From positions 310,001 through 374,000 of the forward strand of contig NZ_VLLF01000002.1 of assembly GCF_007830545.1 (NCBI RefSeq): a DNA stretch of 64,000 nucleotides, read 5' to 3'. The DNA comes from Roseibium hamelinense (GTDB lineage Bacteria; Pseudomonadota; Alphaproteobacteria; Rhizobiales; Stappiaceae). How positions within the stretch are numbered: the first letter of the stretch is position 1; every line of letters begins with the position of its first letter. This document shows, in pieces, positions 18,288-26,723 of the stretch. Below the pieces are notes generated by a model that worked only from the letters and a program-made list of their open reading frames with translations, searched no databases and was not told the DNA's origin. The position numbers were made by a program, and so were the translations under genes.

Positions 18288-19301
18288 TTACTCGGCCGGC
18301 ATTGGCCGCGGCTGGCCGCCGTGCTTTTCATAGGTTTTGATATGGTCTTCAAATGCCCGCAAGCGTTTGTAGACCGACATCAGCTCCACAATCGTGGGCC
18401 ACGCATTCACCAGATACTGGAACGAGTTCTCAACGCGCCCAAACGCCCGCACGATCTGTTGCATGACACCCAGTGTGATCGACGCGCTGACAATAGTCGG
18501 CGCAAGCGCGATGTACGGCACGAGAACCGTTGCCTGCAGGTAGGAGTAGCGCGCGACATCAAAATACAGATAGTGGAAATACAGGCGAAAATAGTTCTTC
18601 CGCACATGGCCGAACAGTTCTAACACGGATGGAGGATCGGCACGATCCTCATGGTCTTCGCCATAGACCAGTTCTTTTCGGTAAGCGGCTTCCACGCGCT
18701 GGTTCTGGAACTCCAGGCCCGGCAGCTTGATCCCAACCACTGCAAGCAGAACCGTGCCAGATGCAGCTGACAGGATCGCTACATAGACCAGCGAGTGGCT
18801 GACTTCGCCGATCCAGGGCAGCTCGGTGACGTTCGCGCTCAAGTCCCAAAGCAGCGGCAAAAACGCGAACAGGGTCAGCATCGACCGCATGAACGAGACA
18901 CCGAGACCCTCCATGATCCGGGCAAAGCGCATGGTATCTTCCTGAACGCGCTGGGCCGCGCCTTCAATATTGCGCACCACATGCCAATGAGCCATGTAGT
19001 AGTCGTTCATGGCTGTGCGCCAGCGGAAGATGAAGTGCTTGATGAAAAAATCGAGTACCACGGCGATGAAGATGTAGATCCCGGCAATGCGCAGGAACGT
19101 CATCATTTCGGCCATGTACTCGCCAAACGTGACCGACCCTGGTTCGCCAAGCGCTTTTTGAACCGTGTCGTAAAAGGTGCCGAACCACTCGTTTATCTCA
19201 ACATCAAGCTCGACCTGATACCAGCTTGCAACAAGGATCAGCGCAGAGCCGAGCCAGGCCCACCAGAACCATTGACGGTTCAAGAAAAACGATTTGAACA
19301 T
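18288..19301 (-). CDS. sbmA: SbmA/BacA-family peptide transporter, short form
   Basis: Inner-membrane peptide importer family (SbmA/BacA), important in rhizobia for surviving antimicrobial peptides. Sequence matches E. coli SbmA strongly in RWRTAMNDYYMAHW, NIEGAAQRVQEDTMRFA, AVVGIKLPGLEFQNQRVEAA and YRKELVYGED. The length is 337 residues against about 406, and the region before FVTWFLVEVGV-like sequence (the first one or two membrane segments of SbmA) is missing. The start ATG 19301 has GAGG seven bases upstream and no recognisable SbmA sequence precedes it, so the short N-terminus is probably genuine. It ends at a shared bidirectional terminator. Confidence 0.88.
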   Translation of the reverse strand: MFKSFFLNRQWFWWAWLGSALILVASWYQVELDVEINEWFGTFYDTVQKALGEPGSVTFGEYMAEMMTFLRIAGIYIFIAVVLDFFIKHFIFRWRTAMNDYYMAHWHVVRNIEGAAQRVQEDTMRFARIMEGLGVSFMRSMLTLFAFLPLLWDLSANVTELPWIGEVSHSLVYVAILSAASGTVLLAVVGIKLPGLEFQNQRVEAAYRKELVYGEDHEDRADPPSVLELFGHVRKNYFRLYFHYLYFDVARYSYLQATVLVPYIALAPTIVSASITLGVMQQIVRAFGRVENSFQYLVNAWPTIVELMSVYKRLRAFEDHIKTYEKHGGQPRPMPAE

Positions 19302-19653
19302 GCGAGCGCCTCGTTATAGTGCACACGTCTCCCAAACATAGGGCGAGTCGTTCATTTGTGTGCATGGCCTCCTGGTTGCAATACAATATTCTGATCATCC
19401 CCGACCAGTTTGCGCCCAGCCATTCGAATGTGCTGCGGCAGCCATGCCACGTTGCGTGTTGCTGCCTGCCCAAATCGGACGTACGGTCCCTATCTCACAT
19501 CTCGCGTGTTTTCAGTCTACGGTGCTTCCCTGTCTTGAGTATTATGCTCCAGGTGCGGCCTGCCTGAATTGAAAATCTGACAGAGTGGCCCACAGGCCCG
19601 ACGCTCCGCTCTGCCCGACATTCCCTAGCGTCGGCCCTCAGGACCCATTGTCC
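19302..19653. other. Divergent intergenic region, no gene seen
   Basis: About 350 bases separate the divergent sbmA-like and DMT transporter genes, so promoters for both should lie here. Short frames in it lack ribosome-binding sites and resemble nothing I know. I see no clear operator or hairpin. Confidence 0.5.
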
Positions 19654-20655
19654 ATGGCGCAAACTGGCCGCTTGTTCAATTTCCGCTCTTCCCCGGCAGC
19701 TACCGGACTTGTGCGGAACGCCCCGCTGATCGGCATTTCTTTGAAAATCGGCTCGACCCTAGCTTTTGCCGTCATGGTTGCCGGTTTGAAAATTGCCGCA
19801 GAAACGCTTCCCATCGGTGAGATCGTGTTTGCTCGGAATTTTTTCGGTATGTTCCCGGTATTGCTGATGGTGGCCATGCGCGGAGAGCTGCATCTTGCGA
19901 TGCAGACACCGCGGCCGTGGGGCCATGCAGGCCGGGCTGTCGTGGGGGTGACCGCCATGGCTTTTTCCTTCACTGCGTTCGGACTTCTGCCTTTGCCGGA
20001 TGCAACGGCCATCGGATTCGCTGCCCCGCTGATCGTTGTGGTGCTGGCTTGGGCGCTCCTTGGTGAGCAAGTGCGCATCTACCGCTGGAGCGCGGTGGTG
20101 ATCGGGTTTCTCGGGATTTTGGTGATCTTGTCCCCACATCTGGGGTCAGCTGATGTTGGCGGCATTGAAGCCGTTGGGGCGATTTGCGGCTTTTTGGGCG
20201 CCGGGTTTGCCGCGCTTGCGATGATCTTTGTGCGCAAGCTGTGTCAGACCGAGCGCACCTCGACGATTGTTGCCTGGTTTTCGGCGTCGGCAACCCTGCT
20301 TGCGCTTTCGACCCTTCCGCTCGGGTGGATCTGGCCTTCCCAGGCTTGGGTGTTTCCGAATTGGTCCGGGGCCGGGCTCCTTGTTCTGATTGGTTTGAGT
20401 GGCGGTGTCGGCCAGATATTGCTGACCCAGGGCTACCGCTATGCCGACGCTTCAACCATCGCACCTTTCGACTACGCAAACATGATTTGGGCGATCCTAA
20501 TCGGTTGGTTCGTGTTTGCCGAAGCTCCGGTCTGGCAGGTTTTGCTGGGGTCCGCGATCGTGATCGGGGCCGGTATTTTCGTGATTCACCGTGAACACCG
20601 GCTCGGTTTTGACCGGACAAAGGACCGGCGTGCCTACACGCCATCCAAGTCCTGA
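19654..20655 (+). CDS. DMT-superfamily (EamA) transporter
   Basis: Inner-membrane exporter of about 333 residues with ten predicted transmembrane helices in two EamA repeats (GISLKIGSTLAFAVMVAGLK; AICGFLGAGFAALAMIFVRK). Conserved features include GEIVFARNFFGMFPVL and the P-loop-like LPLPDATAIGFAAPL before the fourth helix, common in this superfamily. Substrate is unknown. ATG 19654 (MAQTGRLF) is preferred; a GTG at 19585 in the same frame would add 23 residues of low hydrophobicity. It faces the RAM-domain gene convergently with a 13-base gap and no visible terminator. Confidence 0.82.
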   Translation: MAQTGRLFNFRSSPAATGLVRNAPLIGISLKIGSTLAFAVMVAGLKIAAETLPIGEIVFARNFFGMFPVLLMVAMRGELHLAMQTPRPWGHAGRAVVGVTAMAFSFTAFGLLPLPDATAIGFAAPLIVVVLAWALLGEQVRIYRWSAVVIGFLGILVILSPHLGSADVGGIEAVGAICGFLGAGFAALAMIFVRKLCQTERTSTIVAWFSASATLLALSTLPLGWIWPSQAWVFPNWSGAGLLVLIGLSGGVGQILLTQGYRYADASTIAPFDYANMIWAILIGWFVFAEAPVWQVLLGSAIVIGAGIFVIHREHRLGFDRTKDRRAYTPSKS

Positions 20656-20668
20656 TTCAGGCCGCCGC

Positions 20669-20905
20669 CTAAAATGCCTTGAAGGTGATGATGGTTTTGG
20701 TGTCCTGAATGTCGGGCACCGGATGAACCTTCTCGTTTACGAAATGGCCGATATCTGCGCCATCTTCGATGTAAAACTTAACCAGAAGGTCGTAATCGCC
20801 ACTGGTGGAATAGATTTCGGAGGCAATTTCGGCGTCGGCGATGGCGTTTGCAACTTGATATGTTTCGCCCAGCTTACATTTGATCATTACGAAAAAAGGT
20901 GTCAT
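20669..20905 (-). CDS. Stand-alone Lrp/AsnC ligand-binding (RAM) domain protein
   Basis: A 78-residue protein consisting only of the effector-binding domain of Lrp/AsnC regulators (RAM fold): MTPFFVMIKCKLG, AEIASEIYSTSGDYDLLVKFY and VPDIQDTKTIITFKAF match the beta-alpha-beta-beta-alpha-beta pattern. The DNA-binding helix-turn-helix is absent and no coding sequence for one lies upstream. Such stand-alone RAM proteins form oligomers that bind amino acids or pair with full-length Lrp proteins. ATG 20905 has an AGGA site upstream. Function is inferred from family only. Confidence 0.82.
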   Translation of the reverse strand: MTPFFVMIKCKLGETYQVANAIADAEIASEIYSTSGDYDLLVKFYIEDGADIGHFVNEKVHPVPDIQDTKTIITFKAF

Positions 20906-21029
20906 TGGCCGGTTTCCTGATTGCAAAAAGACGGTCAGCTCGACATGGCCGATACCATCTCCGGCGTCAATCTCTACATGTCGTAAACGAGATCTTGAAT
21001 TGCCGGTTTGTGACTGTTAGTGGTGCGGA

Positions 21030-21122
21030 ATTCTCATGGGGGTGCCCCTTAATTTAAGGGGCTGAGAGGCTGAGGCCAACTCCTTGAACCTGATCCGGGT
21101 CGTTCCGGCGTAGGGATTTGGG
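21030..21122 (+). promoter_or_regulatory. TPP riboswitch (THI element)
   Basis: The leader contains the hallmark TPP aptamer elements: GGGGGTGCCCC near 21040, GGGGCTGAGAGGCTGAGG, then CCTTGAACCTGATCCGGGT and the closing GGCGTAGGGA. It lies about 90 bases upstream of thiM and should repress thiM-thiD (and the coupled TRAP gene) when thiamine pyrophosphate is abundant. GATGCC after the aptamer can pair with GGCATC near 21170, a possible expression-platform stem. Confidence 0.95.
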
Positions 21123-21211
21123 ATGCCAACGATAAAACGCGATCACGTGCCGTCTTTTTCTCGCCGTTCAGGCATCTTCCTACTCAGAATCGCTGGGGAG
21201 AGTAAGCACGT

Positions 21212-21997
21212 ATGCTGAATTATCCAGGGCTGTGCGCCAATACCATTGCTGATCTTCTAGACCGTGTGCGCACGAATGCGCCGCGGGTTCATGTCATCAC
21301 GAACACGGTTGCCCAGTCGTTTACCGCAAATGCAGTGTTGGCTGTCGGCGCCGTTCCTTCGATGACCATCGCGCCGGAAGAAGCGGCGCAATTTTCGGCC
21401 TCCGCGAATGCTTTGCTGGTCAATCTGGGCACACTTGATGAGGGGCGCAAAGCTGCTATCCCGTTGGCTTGGAGAGCCGCACAAGACGCAGGGAATCCGA
21501 TTGTGCTCGATCCTGTGTTCATCAATCGCTCGCCGGTCCGTCTGAAATTCGCCGAAGAGCTGGTTGAGCACAGACCGACAATTGTCCGGGTCAATCCGGC
21601 AGAACTTGACGCATTGTTTGGACCCAAGGACGGCTTGTTGAAGCTCAAGGAAAAGGGCATCGCTGTCGCGCTAACCGGCGCGACAGACTACATTGCGTGC
21701 CCCAATCAGCACTTCCGGCTCTCAAACGGTCATCCGGTAATGAGCAAGGTCACGGCCACAGGCTGTGCCGGCGGGGCGGTCTTGGCAGCGTTTCTTGCTG
21801 TTGATGAAGACCATTGCCGCGCTGCTGCAGCGGGCCTTTCAGTCTTCAATATTGCCGGTGAAATCGCAGGTGAGGCAACGACAGGTCCAGGGTCTTTTGT
21901 TCCGGCATTTCTGGATACGCTTTACACACTCACCCCGGAACAAGTGGAGACCCGGCTCAAATTGGGCACGATTTCGTCTCAAGGGAGAAACAGATGA
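21212..21997 (+). CDS. thiM: Hydroxyethylthiazole kinase
   Basis: Salvage kinase phosphorylating 4-methyl-5-(2-hydroxyethyl)thiazole for thiamine synthesis. 261 residues, usual length. Family motifs are [64 protein letters not shown], and the ATP-site [16 protein letters not shown] containing the catalytic Cys. It is the first gene after the TPP riboswitch and overlaps thiD by four bases (ATGA). No thiE lies in this cluster, although thiMDE clusters are common, so thiamine phosphate synthase must be encoded elsewhere. Confidence 0.95.
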   Translation: MLNYPGLCANTIADLLDRVRTNAPRVHVITNTVAQSFTANAVLAVGAVPSMTIAPEEAAQFSASANALLVNLGTLDEGRKAAIPLAWRAAQDAGNPIVLDPVFINRSPVRLKFAEELVEHRPTIVRVNPAELDALFGPKDGLLKLKEKGIAVALTGATDYIACPNQHFRLSNGHPVMSKVTATGCAGGAVLAAFLAVDEDHCRAAAAGLSVFNIAGEIAGEATTGPGSFVPAFLDTLYTLTPEQVETRLKLGTISSQGRNR

Positions 21998-22797
21998 CCG
22001 CAATTGCGGTAACGATCGCCGGCTCGGATTCCGGAGGCGGAGCGGGCATACAAGCCGACTTGAAAACCTTCTCCGCGCTGGGGGTTTACGGAGCAAGTGT
22101 GCTCACGGCTTTGACTGCTCAAAATACCCATGGTGTCACTGGAATCCACGACGTGCCGCCTGCCTTTGTTCGCGCCCAAATGCTGGCCGTCTATTCAGAC
22201 CTGGCAGTAACTGCGACGAAAATCGGCATGCTGTCGCAGCCCGAGACAATCGAGGCGGTCGTTGCAAGCGTCAAGCAGCATAAAACCGGGCGTATTGTGC
22301 TTGATCCGGTCATGGTTGCAGCTTCCGGCGACCCGCTTCTGGCGCAGGAGGCCGTCAAGGCACTCGTGTCTGATCTCATGCCTCTTGCCGACATCGTGAC
22401 GCCGAACTTGCACGAGGCAGCGCATATTTTGGCACAGGACATGGCAACTTCAGAGGAACAGATGCGGGCTCAAGCCGCGCATCTGATGGATCTTGGCGCA
22501 AGATGTGTGCTCTTGAAGGGGGGACATAGCGAAGGGGAAGACGCCCGCGACCTGTTAAAGACCTGTGATCAGGAGCTGTGGGTCAGCGGCCGCCGGATTG
22601 AGACCGCAAACACCCATGGGACCGGATGCACACTGTCATCAGCGATCGCGGCCGAATTGGCGAATGGAGCAGGCCTGGAGGACGCCGTGAAGGCGGCAAA
22701 GGCTTACATATCCGGTGCGATCGAGGCTTCGGACCGTCTGAAAATTGGCACGGGTCACGGGCCGGTGCATCACTTTTTTCAAACCTGGGACGCTTAG
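21994..22797 (+). CDS. thiD: Hydroxymethylpyrimidine/phosphomethylpyrimidine kinase
   Basis: Kinase that phosphorylates HMP and HMP-phosphate to the pyrophosphate used in thiamine assembly. 267 residues. Motifs: [20 protein letters not shown] (substrate loop), [43 protein letters not shown], and [18 protein letters not shown] (anion hole with catalytic Cys). The start is fixed by the ATGA overlap with thiM. The stop is only two bases before the TRAP binding-protein start, so all three are likely co-transcribed under TPP control. Confidence 0.96.
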   Translation: MTAIAVTIAGSDSGGGAGIQADLKTFSALGVYGASVLTALTAQNTHGVTGIHDVPPAFVRAQMLAVYSDLAVTATKIGMLSQPETIEAVVASVKQHKTGRIVLDPVMVAASGDPLLAQEAVKALVSDLMPLADIVTPNLHEAAHILAQDMATSEEQMRAQAAHLMDLGARCVLLKGGHSEGEDARDLLKTCDQELWVSGRRIETANTHGTGCTLSSAIAAELANGAGLEDAVKAAKAYISGAIEASDRLKIGTGHGPVHHFFQTWDA

Positions 22798-22799
22798 AC

Positions 22800-23912
22800 A
22801 TGGCGAAGGTCGATAACAAGAAAACAACCGGTCGGATATCGCGGCGGTCAATGTTCCAATTTGCGGGTACTGTTGCGGCAGGCGGGCTTGCAGCGCCGGC
22901 CATTGCCCGTGCCCAGGCCCCGGACGTGTCTTGGCGGATGGCGACGTCATGGCCGAAAAACCTGCCTGGGCCGGGCGTGACCGCGCAGCGGATCTGTGAT
23001 CAGATCGAACGGCTGAGTGGTGGCCGCATGCGCGTCAAGCTGCTGGCTGCAGGCGAACTTGTGCCAGCTCTCGGTGTGTTTGATGCGGTGTCCAACGGCA
23101 CGGTCCAGGTGGGCCATACGGCCTCGTTCTTCTGGCAAGGGAAGACGCCTGCTTCGGTGTTTTTCACCGCAGTCCCATTTGGATTGCTTCCGTCTGAGCA
23201 TATGACCTGGATTGAACAGGGGGGCGGGCAGGGTCTTTGGGATGAGCTTTATGCGCCATTCGGGATCAAGCCTGTGATGGCTGGCAATACCGGTTTTCAG
23301 ATGGGTGGGTGGTTCAAGCCTGAGATCGGAAACCTTGGTGACCTGCAAGGACTTAAGATCCGAATGCCCGGGCTTGGCGGCGAAGTCATGCGCCGGCTTG
23401 GAGCGACCCCTGTCAGTTTGCCTCCGGGCGAGCTTTACCAAGCGCTGCAGTCCGGCGTTCTGGACGCAGCCGAGTTTCTCGGACCCTGGTCAGATCGCGC
23501 CATGGGGTTCCAGCGGGCCACGAAAAACTACTATGCTCCGGGTTTTCACGAGCCCAACGGCACAGGGGAAGCGCTGTTCAATATCGAAGCTCTCGAAGCG
23601 CTGCCTGAGGACCTGCAGGCCGTCGTTCTTGAAGCCTGCCGGGCTGAGAACGCCTTGAGCTTGACCGAAAGCGAATGGGAAAACGCGGGCAGCTTGAGGC
23701 TGCTTCAAGACGAAGATGGTGTCGTGATCCGCACCTACCCGGACGAGGTCCTCAACGCGTTGCGGGCAACGTCCGCCGACGTTTTGGCCGAATTTGCGGA
23801 GAAAGGCGGCATTGGCGCGCGGATCTACGAGAGCTACCGGTCTGCGCAGGACCGGCTCGGGCCCTGGAGTGAAATTTCGCTCCGTCAGTTTTTAAGCGCC
23901 CGATCCGGCTGA
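22800..23912 (+). CDS. TRAP transporter solute-binding protein (DctP/TakP type), Tat-exported, orphan
   Basis: Periplasmic receptor of 370 residues. The N-terminus carries a twin-arginine signal (SRRSMFQFAG, Arg15-Arg16) and an AIARAQA cleavage region. The mature part resembles the TakP-like (alpha-keto acid binding) branch of TRAP receptors: WRMATSWPKNLPGPG, GHTASFFWQGKTPASVFFTAVPFGL, GWFKPEIGNLGDLQGLKIRMPG. No DctQ or DctM gene is adjacent. It begins two bases after thiD, so it is transcriptionally tied to the TPP riboswitch. A role in taking up a thiamine precursor is possible, but the family is known for small organic acids; substrate is open. Confidence 0.88.
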   Translation: MAKVDNKKTTGRISRRSMFQFAGTVAAGGLAAPAIARAQAPDVSWRMATSWPKNLPGPGVTAQRICDQIERLSGGRMRVKLLAAGELVPALGVFDAVSNGTVQVGHTASFFWQGKTPASVFFTAVPFGLLPSEHMTWIEQGGGQGLWDELYAPFGIKPVMAGNTGFQMGGWFKPEIGNLGDLQGLKIRMPGLGGEVMRRLGATPVSLPPGELYQALQSGVLDAAEFLGPWSDRAMGFQRATKNYYAPGFHEPNGTGEALFNIEALEALPEDLQAVVLEACRAENALSLTESEWENAGSLRLLQDEDGVVIRTYPDEVLNALRATSADVLAEFAEKGGIGARIYESYRSAQDRLGPWSEISLRQFLSARSG

Positions 23913-23940
23913 AGCTGTAAAAGGCAGGTTCAAAAAATTA

Positions 23941-23968
23941 AGCCGGATGGTGCATATGCCAGCCGGCT
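23941..23968. terminator. Hairpin between convergent genes
   Basis: AGCCGG...CCGGCT arms with an inner TGG/CCA pair and GCATATGC core. On the minus strand it is followed by TTAATTTTTT, so it can terminate the FAH-family gene. Confidence 0.65.
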
Positions 23969-23981
23969 CTTGTCTACAGCG

Positions 23982-24827
23982 CTAAGCCTGCGCGGCAACT
24001 GTTTGATGTTGCCTGCCCAGGCCCTCTATCGTGAGTACCATTTCATCGTCGGGCTTGAGATAGAACGGCGGCTTTGCGCCCATACCGACGCCTGGCGGTG
24101 TCCCGGTGGTGATGATGTCGCCAGGTTCAAGCTGCATGATGCCGGATAAATATGCGACGATCTGACGTACGCTAAAAATCATGTTCGCGGTATTGCCGCT
24201 TTGTTGGAGCTTGCCGTTGAGCCTTAATTCCAGCGCAAGGTTTTCCGGATTTCGGACTTCATCGGGGGTAACCAGATAAGGCCCGAGTGGACCGAAGGTT
24301 GGCGCACTTTTTCCTTTGGTCCATTGGCCTGTTCCTTCGATCTGCCAATGGCGCTCTGAGATGTCGTTGCAGATTGTGTAACCTGCAATGTATTCCAAAG
24401 CATCGGCCTCGGTAATCTGGTAGGCCGGTTTGGAGATGATAACGGCAAGCTCAATTTCCCAATCCAGCTTCTTGGACCCTTTCGGGATCACGACTGCATC
24501 GTTCGGGCCGCACAAAGAACTGGGAGCTTTTGTAAAAAGGATAGGCTCAGCCGGAATGGGCATCCCGGATTCGGCTGCGTGGTCGGCATAGTTCAAGCCG
24601 ATTGCAATGAAATGCCCTGTCTTTGAAATTGGCGATCCAATCCGCGGCGTCCCTTCAACCAAGGGTAGATTTTGCGGATCAAGCTTGGCCAAACGCTGCA
24701 TTTCCGCCTGTGAATAGGCCGCAGCGGAAAGGTCATCTATATGGCCGGTTAGATCTCTGATCTGATTGTTATTGTCGAGAAGTGCCGGGCGTTCCTGGCC
24801 GGCCGGGCCGTATCTGAGAAGGCGCAT
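23982..24827 (-). CDS. Fumarylacetoacetate hydrolase family protein
   Basis: FAH-superfamily enzyme of 281 residues. The C-terminal catalytic fold shows FIAIGLNYADHAAESG, the metal-binding LDWEIELAVIISKPAY with conserved Glu residues, GYTICNDISERHWQ, and PGDIITTGTPPGVGMG. An N-terminal 70-residue domain (MRLLRYGPAGQERPALLD) is typical of the ureidoglycolate-lyase/2-hydroxyhepta-diene-dioate isomerase branch, which acts on 2-oxo acids. The exact substrate cannot be set. It is monocistronic and convergent with the thi operon. Confidence 0.88.
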   Translation of the reverse strand: MRLLRYGPAGQERPALLDNNNQIRDLTGHIDDLSAAAYSQAEMQRLAKLDPQNLPLVEGTPRIGSPISKTGHFIAIGLNYADHAAESGMPIPAEPILFTKAPSSLCGPNDAVVIPKGSKKLDWEIELAVIISKPAYQITEADALEYIAGYTICNDISERHWQIEGTGQWTKGKSAPTFGPLGPYLVTPDEVRNPENLALELRLNGKLQQSGNTANMIFSVRQIVAYLSGIMQLEPGDIITTGTPPGVGMGAKPPFYLKPDDEMVLTIEGLGRQHQTVAAQA

Positions 24828-25344
24828 TTTGTTACTCTCAAGGTTTGAGCCATGGTTTCTTTTTGCAGGGTAGGGTGAAAACTGACAGGGCGGCTTTTAA
24901 GACGTGGCCCTTTCAATTGAACTGCTCAAAATGAAGCAAACTGCGATTCTGATCAGTTTTCCTGACAAGTATGTTTTGTGTCGAATCACTGGGCGCTTTT
25001 GCAATTCCTCGGTGTGTAGAGATCCAAAATAGTGGCTTTTGTGCAACGTCTGTCAATTAGTTGACAATCTCTGCTACAAAGTTTCACAATGCACAAAATA
25101 TAGGCAAAAGATACATTCTGTTACACGCCGGTTGCATTTTTGGCAAAAATGGGGCCGTTGGCTGCCCCTAACGTAAAGACAAGTCGTGCCGGGTGCGGCA
25201 ATCTCAGTCATTTATTGCGCCGCACAACAATTTTCCCCGCAGTTCCGGACGCGTTTTTCCATTTGCAGAAGTTTAAATGGTCCTCGAAAAATGTCCCCAG
25301 ACACAAATTCACCTCCTAGGGAGGAGGCGTGGGGAGAAAAAAGC
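24828..25344 (+). promoter_or_regulatory. Long leader upstream of fadL-type porin gene
   Basis: About 500 bases without a credible gene. At 25051-25066 the perfect inverted repeat TGTCAA-TTAG-TTGACA includes a consensus -35 (TTGACA, 25061-25066). CACAAT (25085-25090), 18 bases on, is a fair -10. The repeat overlapping the -35 box is a plausible operator, which suggests repressor control of the outer-membrane porin. Transcription would leave an untranslated leader of about 250 bases. Confidence 0.5.
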
Positions 25345-26664
25345 ATGTCGTGGGCGACACACAAAACAATTCTGGCAACTTCCACCGCTTTGGCGGCAAC
25401 GCTTATTGCAACATCGGCCTTTGCAGGTGGCTTCGCGTTGCGTGAACAGAGCTCGTACTATCAAGGGATGTCCTTTGCCGGTAACGGCACGACCGGACCT
25501 TCGATTTCCTCTGTGTTCTGGAACCCGGCGACGATTACCGGCGCTGGTGACGGGATCACGTTCGAGGCCCACAACACCCTGATCGCGCCACAAGCGGAGA
25601 TTAAGGGAACAAACACAGTTCCGAACTCGCTAACAACGCCAACGGGCTTTATTACTGACGCCTTTAACACGAACGACATTGGCTCGGACGCCTTGATTCC
25701 GTCGAGCTACACTGCCTACAAAGGCAGCGAAACGTTCTTCCTGGGTCTCGCCATTACGGCGCCTTATGGCTTGTCCACGAAAGTCGACAATCAGGATTGG
25801 ACCGGTGCCGGTTACAACCAGTCCTCAAAGGTGTTTACGATCAACGTGAACCCGATCGTTGGCTTCAAAATCAACGAAAAACTGTCCATCGGCTTCGGTC
25901 CGCAGCTTCAGTATTCGGATATCCGGTTGCGCAATGCGGTTGCTTCACCGAGCATTCCGGGGGCGACGGCCTTGCCGGGTCAGACCCTCTACGGCAACGG
26001 CTTCGGTATCGGCGCGACAGCGGGTATCACTTTCAAACCGACCGAAAAAACGGAAATCGGACTTGGCTACCGTTCCGCGATGTTCACGAAGATTGGCGGC
26101 AACTTGGTTGCGGCTTTAAGTCCCGCCGCGCCAACGGTTGTGTCTGATGTTAAAGTTGAGACGACCCTCGTCACTCCGGACTCGGTCACATTGTCGGCCA
26201 AGCATAGCTTTACCGACGATATTCGCGTGCTCGGTACATTTGAGTGGACGAACTGGAGCCGTTTGAAGCAGCCTAAGATTCGTTCAGAAGCAACCGGCGC
26301 CGAGATCACTAGCCTGCCGTTCAACTACAACGACGGCTACTTCCTCTCGCTCGGCGGTGAATACGACTTCAATGAAAAGCTGACCGTGCGCGCCGGTGCG
26401 GCCTATGAATGGTCGCCGATCGACACCAAGATCCGTTCCGCACGCCTGCCGGACAACGACCGGATTTGGGTCAGTGGCGGTGCGTCCTACATGTTCAATG
26501 AGCATATGTCGTTCGATCTCGGCTACACGCACATCTTTGGCACTGACACAGATCTGGACATTGTCCCGGGTCATCAGGATTACAGCGCTGCCAAAGGCTC
26601 GCTGACCGGTACGGTCGACTCCTCTGTTGACATCGTCAGCGCGTCATTCCGCGTCCGCTTCTAA
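25345..26664 (+). CDS. fadL: OmpP1/FadL-family outer membrane transporter
   Basis: Outer-membrane beta-barrel channel for hydrophobic compounds such as long-chain fatty acids. 439 residues: a signal peptide of about 28 residues (LAATLIATSAFAGG), then the FadL N-terminal plug sequence FALREQSSYYQGMSFAGNGT and the family hallmark SSVFWNPATITG. It ends in aromatic VSASFRVRF, a C-terminal Phe as expected for BAM-targeted barrels. ATG 25345 is chosen because the signal peptide starts there and GGGGAG lies nine bases upstream; the frame is open back to 25186. Actual substrate range (fatty acids or aromatics) is not evident. Strong terminator follows. Confidence 0.9.
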   Translation: MSWATHKTILATSTALAATLIATSAFAGGFALREQSSYYQGMSFAGNGTTGPSISSVFWNPATITGAGDGITFEAHNTLIAPQAEIKGTNTVPNSLTTPTGFITDAFNTNDIGSDALIPSSYTAYKGSETFFLGLAITAPYGLSTKVDNQDWTGAGYNQSSKVFTINVNPIVGFKINEKLSIGFGPQLQYSDIRLRNAVASPSIPGATALPGQTLYGNGFGIGATAGITFKPTEKTEIGLGYRSAMFTKIGGNLVAALSPAAPTVVSDVKVETTLVTPDSVTLSAKHSFTDDIRVLGTFEWTNWSRLKQPKIRSEATGAEITSLPFNYNDGYFLSLGGEYDFNEKLTVRAGAAYEWSPIDTKIRSARLPDNDRIWVSGGASYMFNEHMSFDLGYTHIFGTDTDLDIVPGHQDYSAAKGSLTGTVDSSVDIVSASFRVRF

Positions 26665-26690
26665 GAAGCCCGGTTTCCAACCCGTTTAAG

Positions 26691-26719
26691 CCGGCCTGCT
26701 GCATGCAGGCCGGTTTTTT
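26691..26719 (+). terminator. Intrinsic terminator after fadL
   Basis: A nine-bp GC-rich stem CCGGCCTGC/GCAGGCCGG with a five-base loop, followed by six T. Confidence 0.93.
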
Positions 26720-26723
26720 GTAT

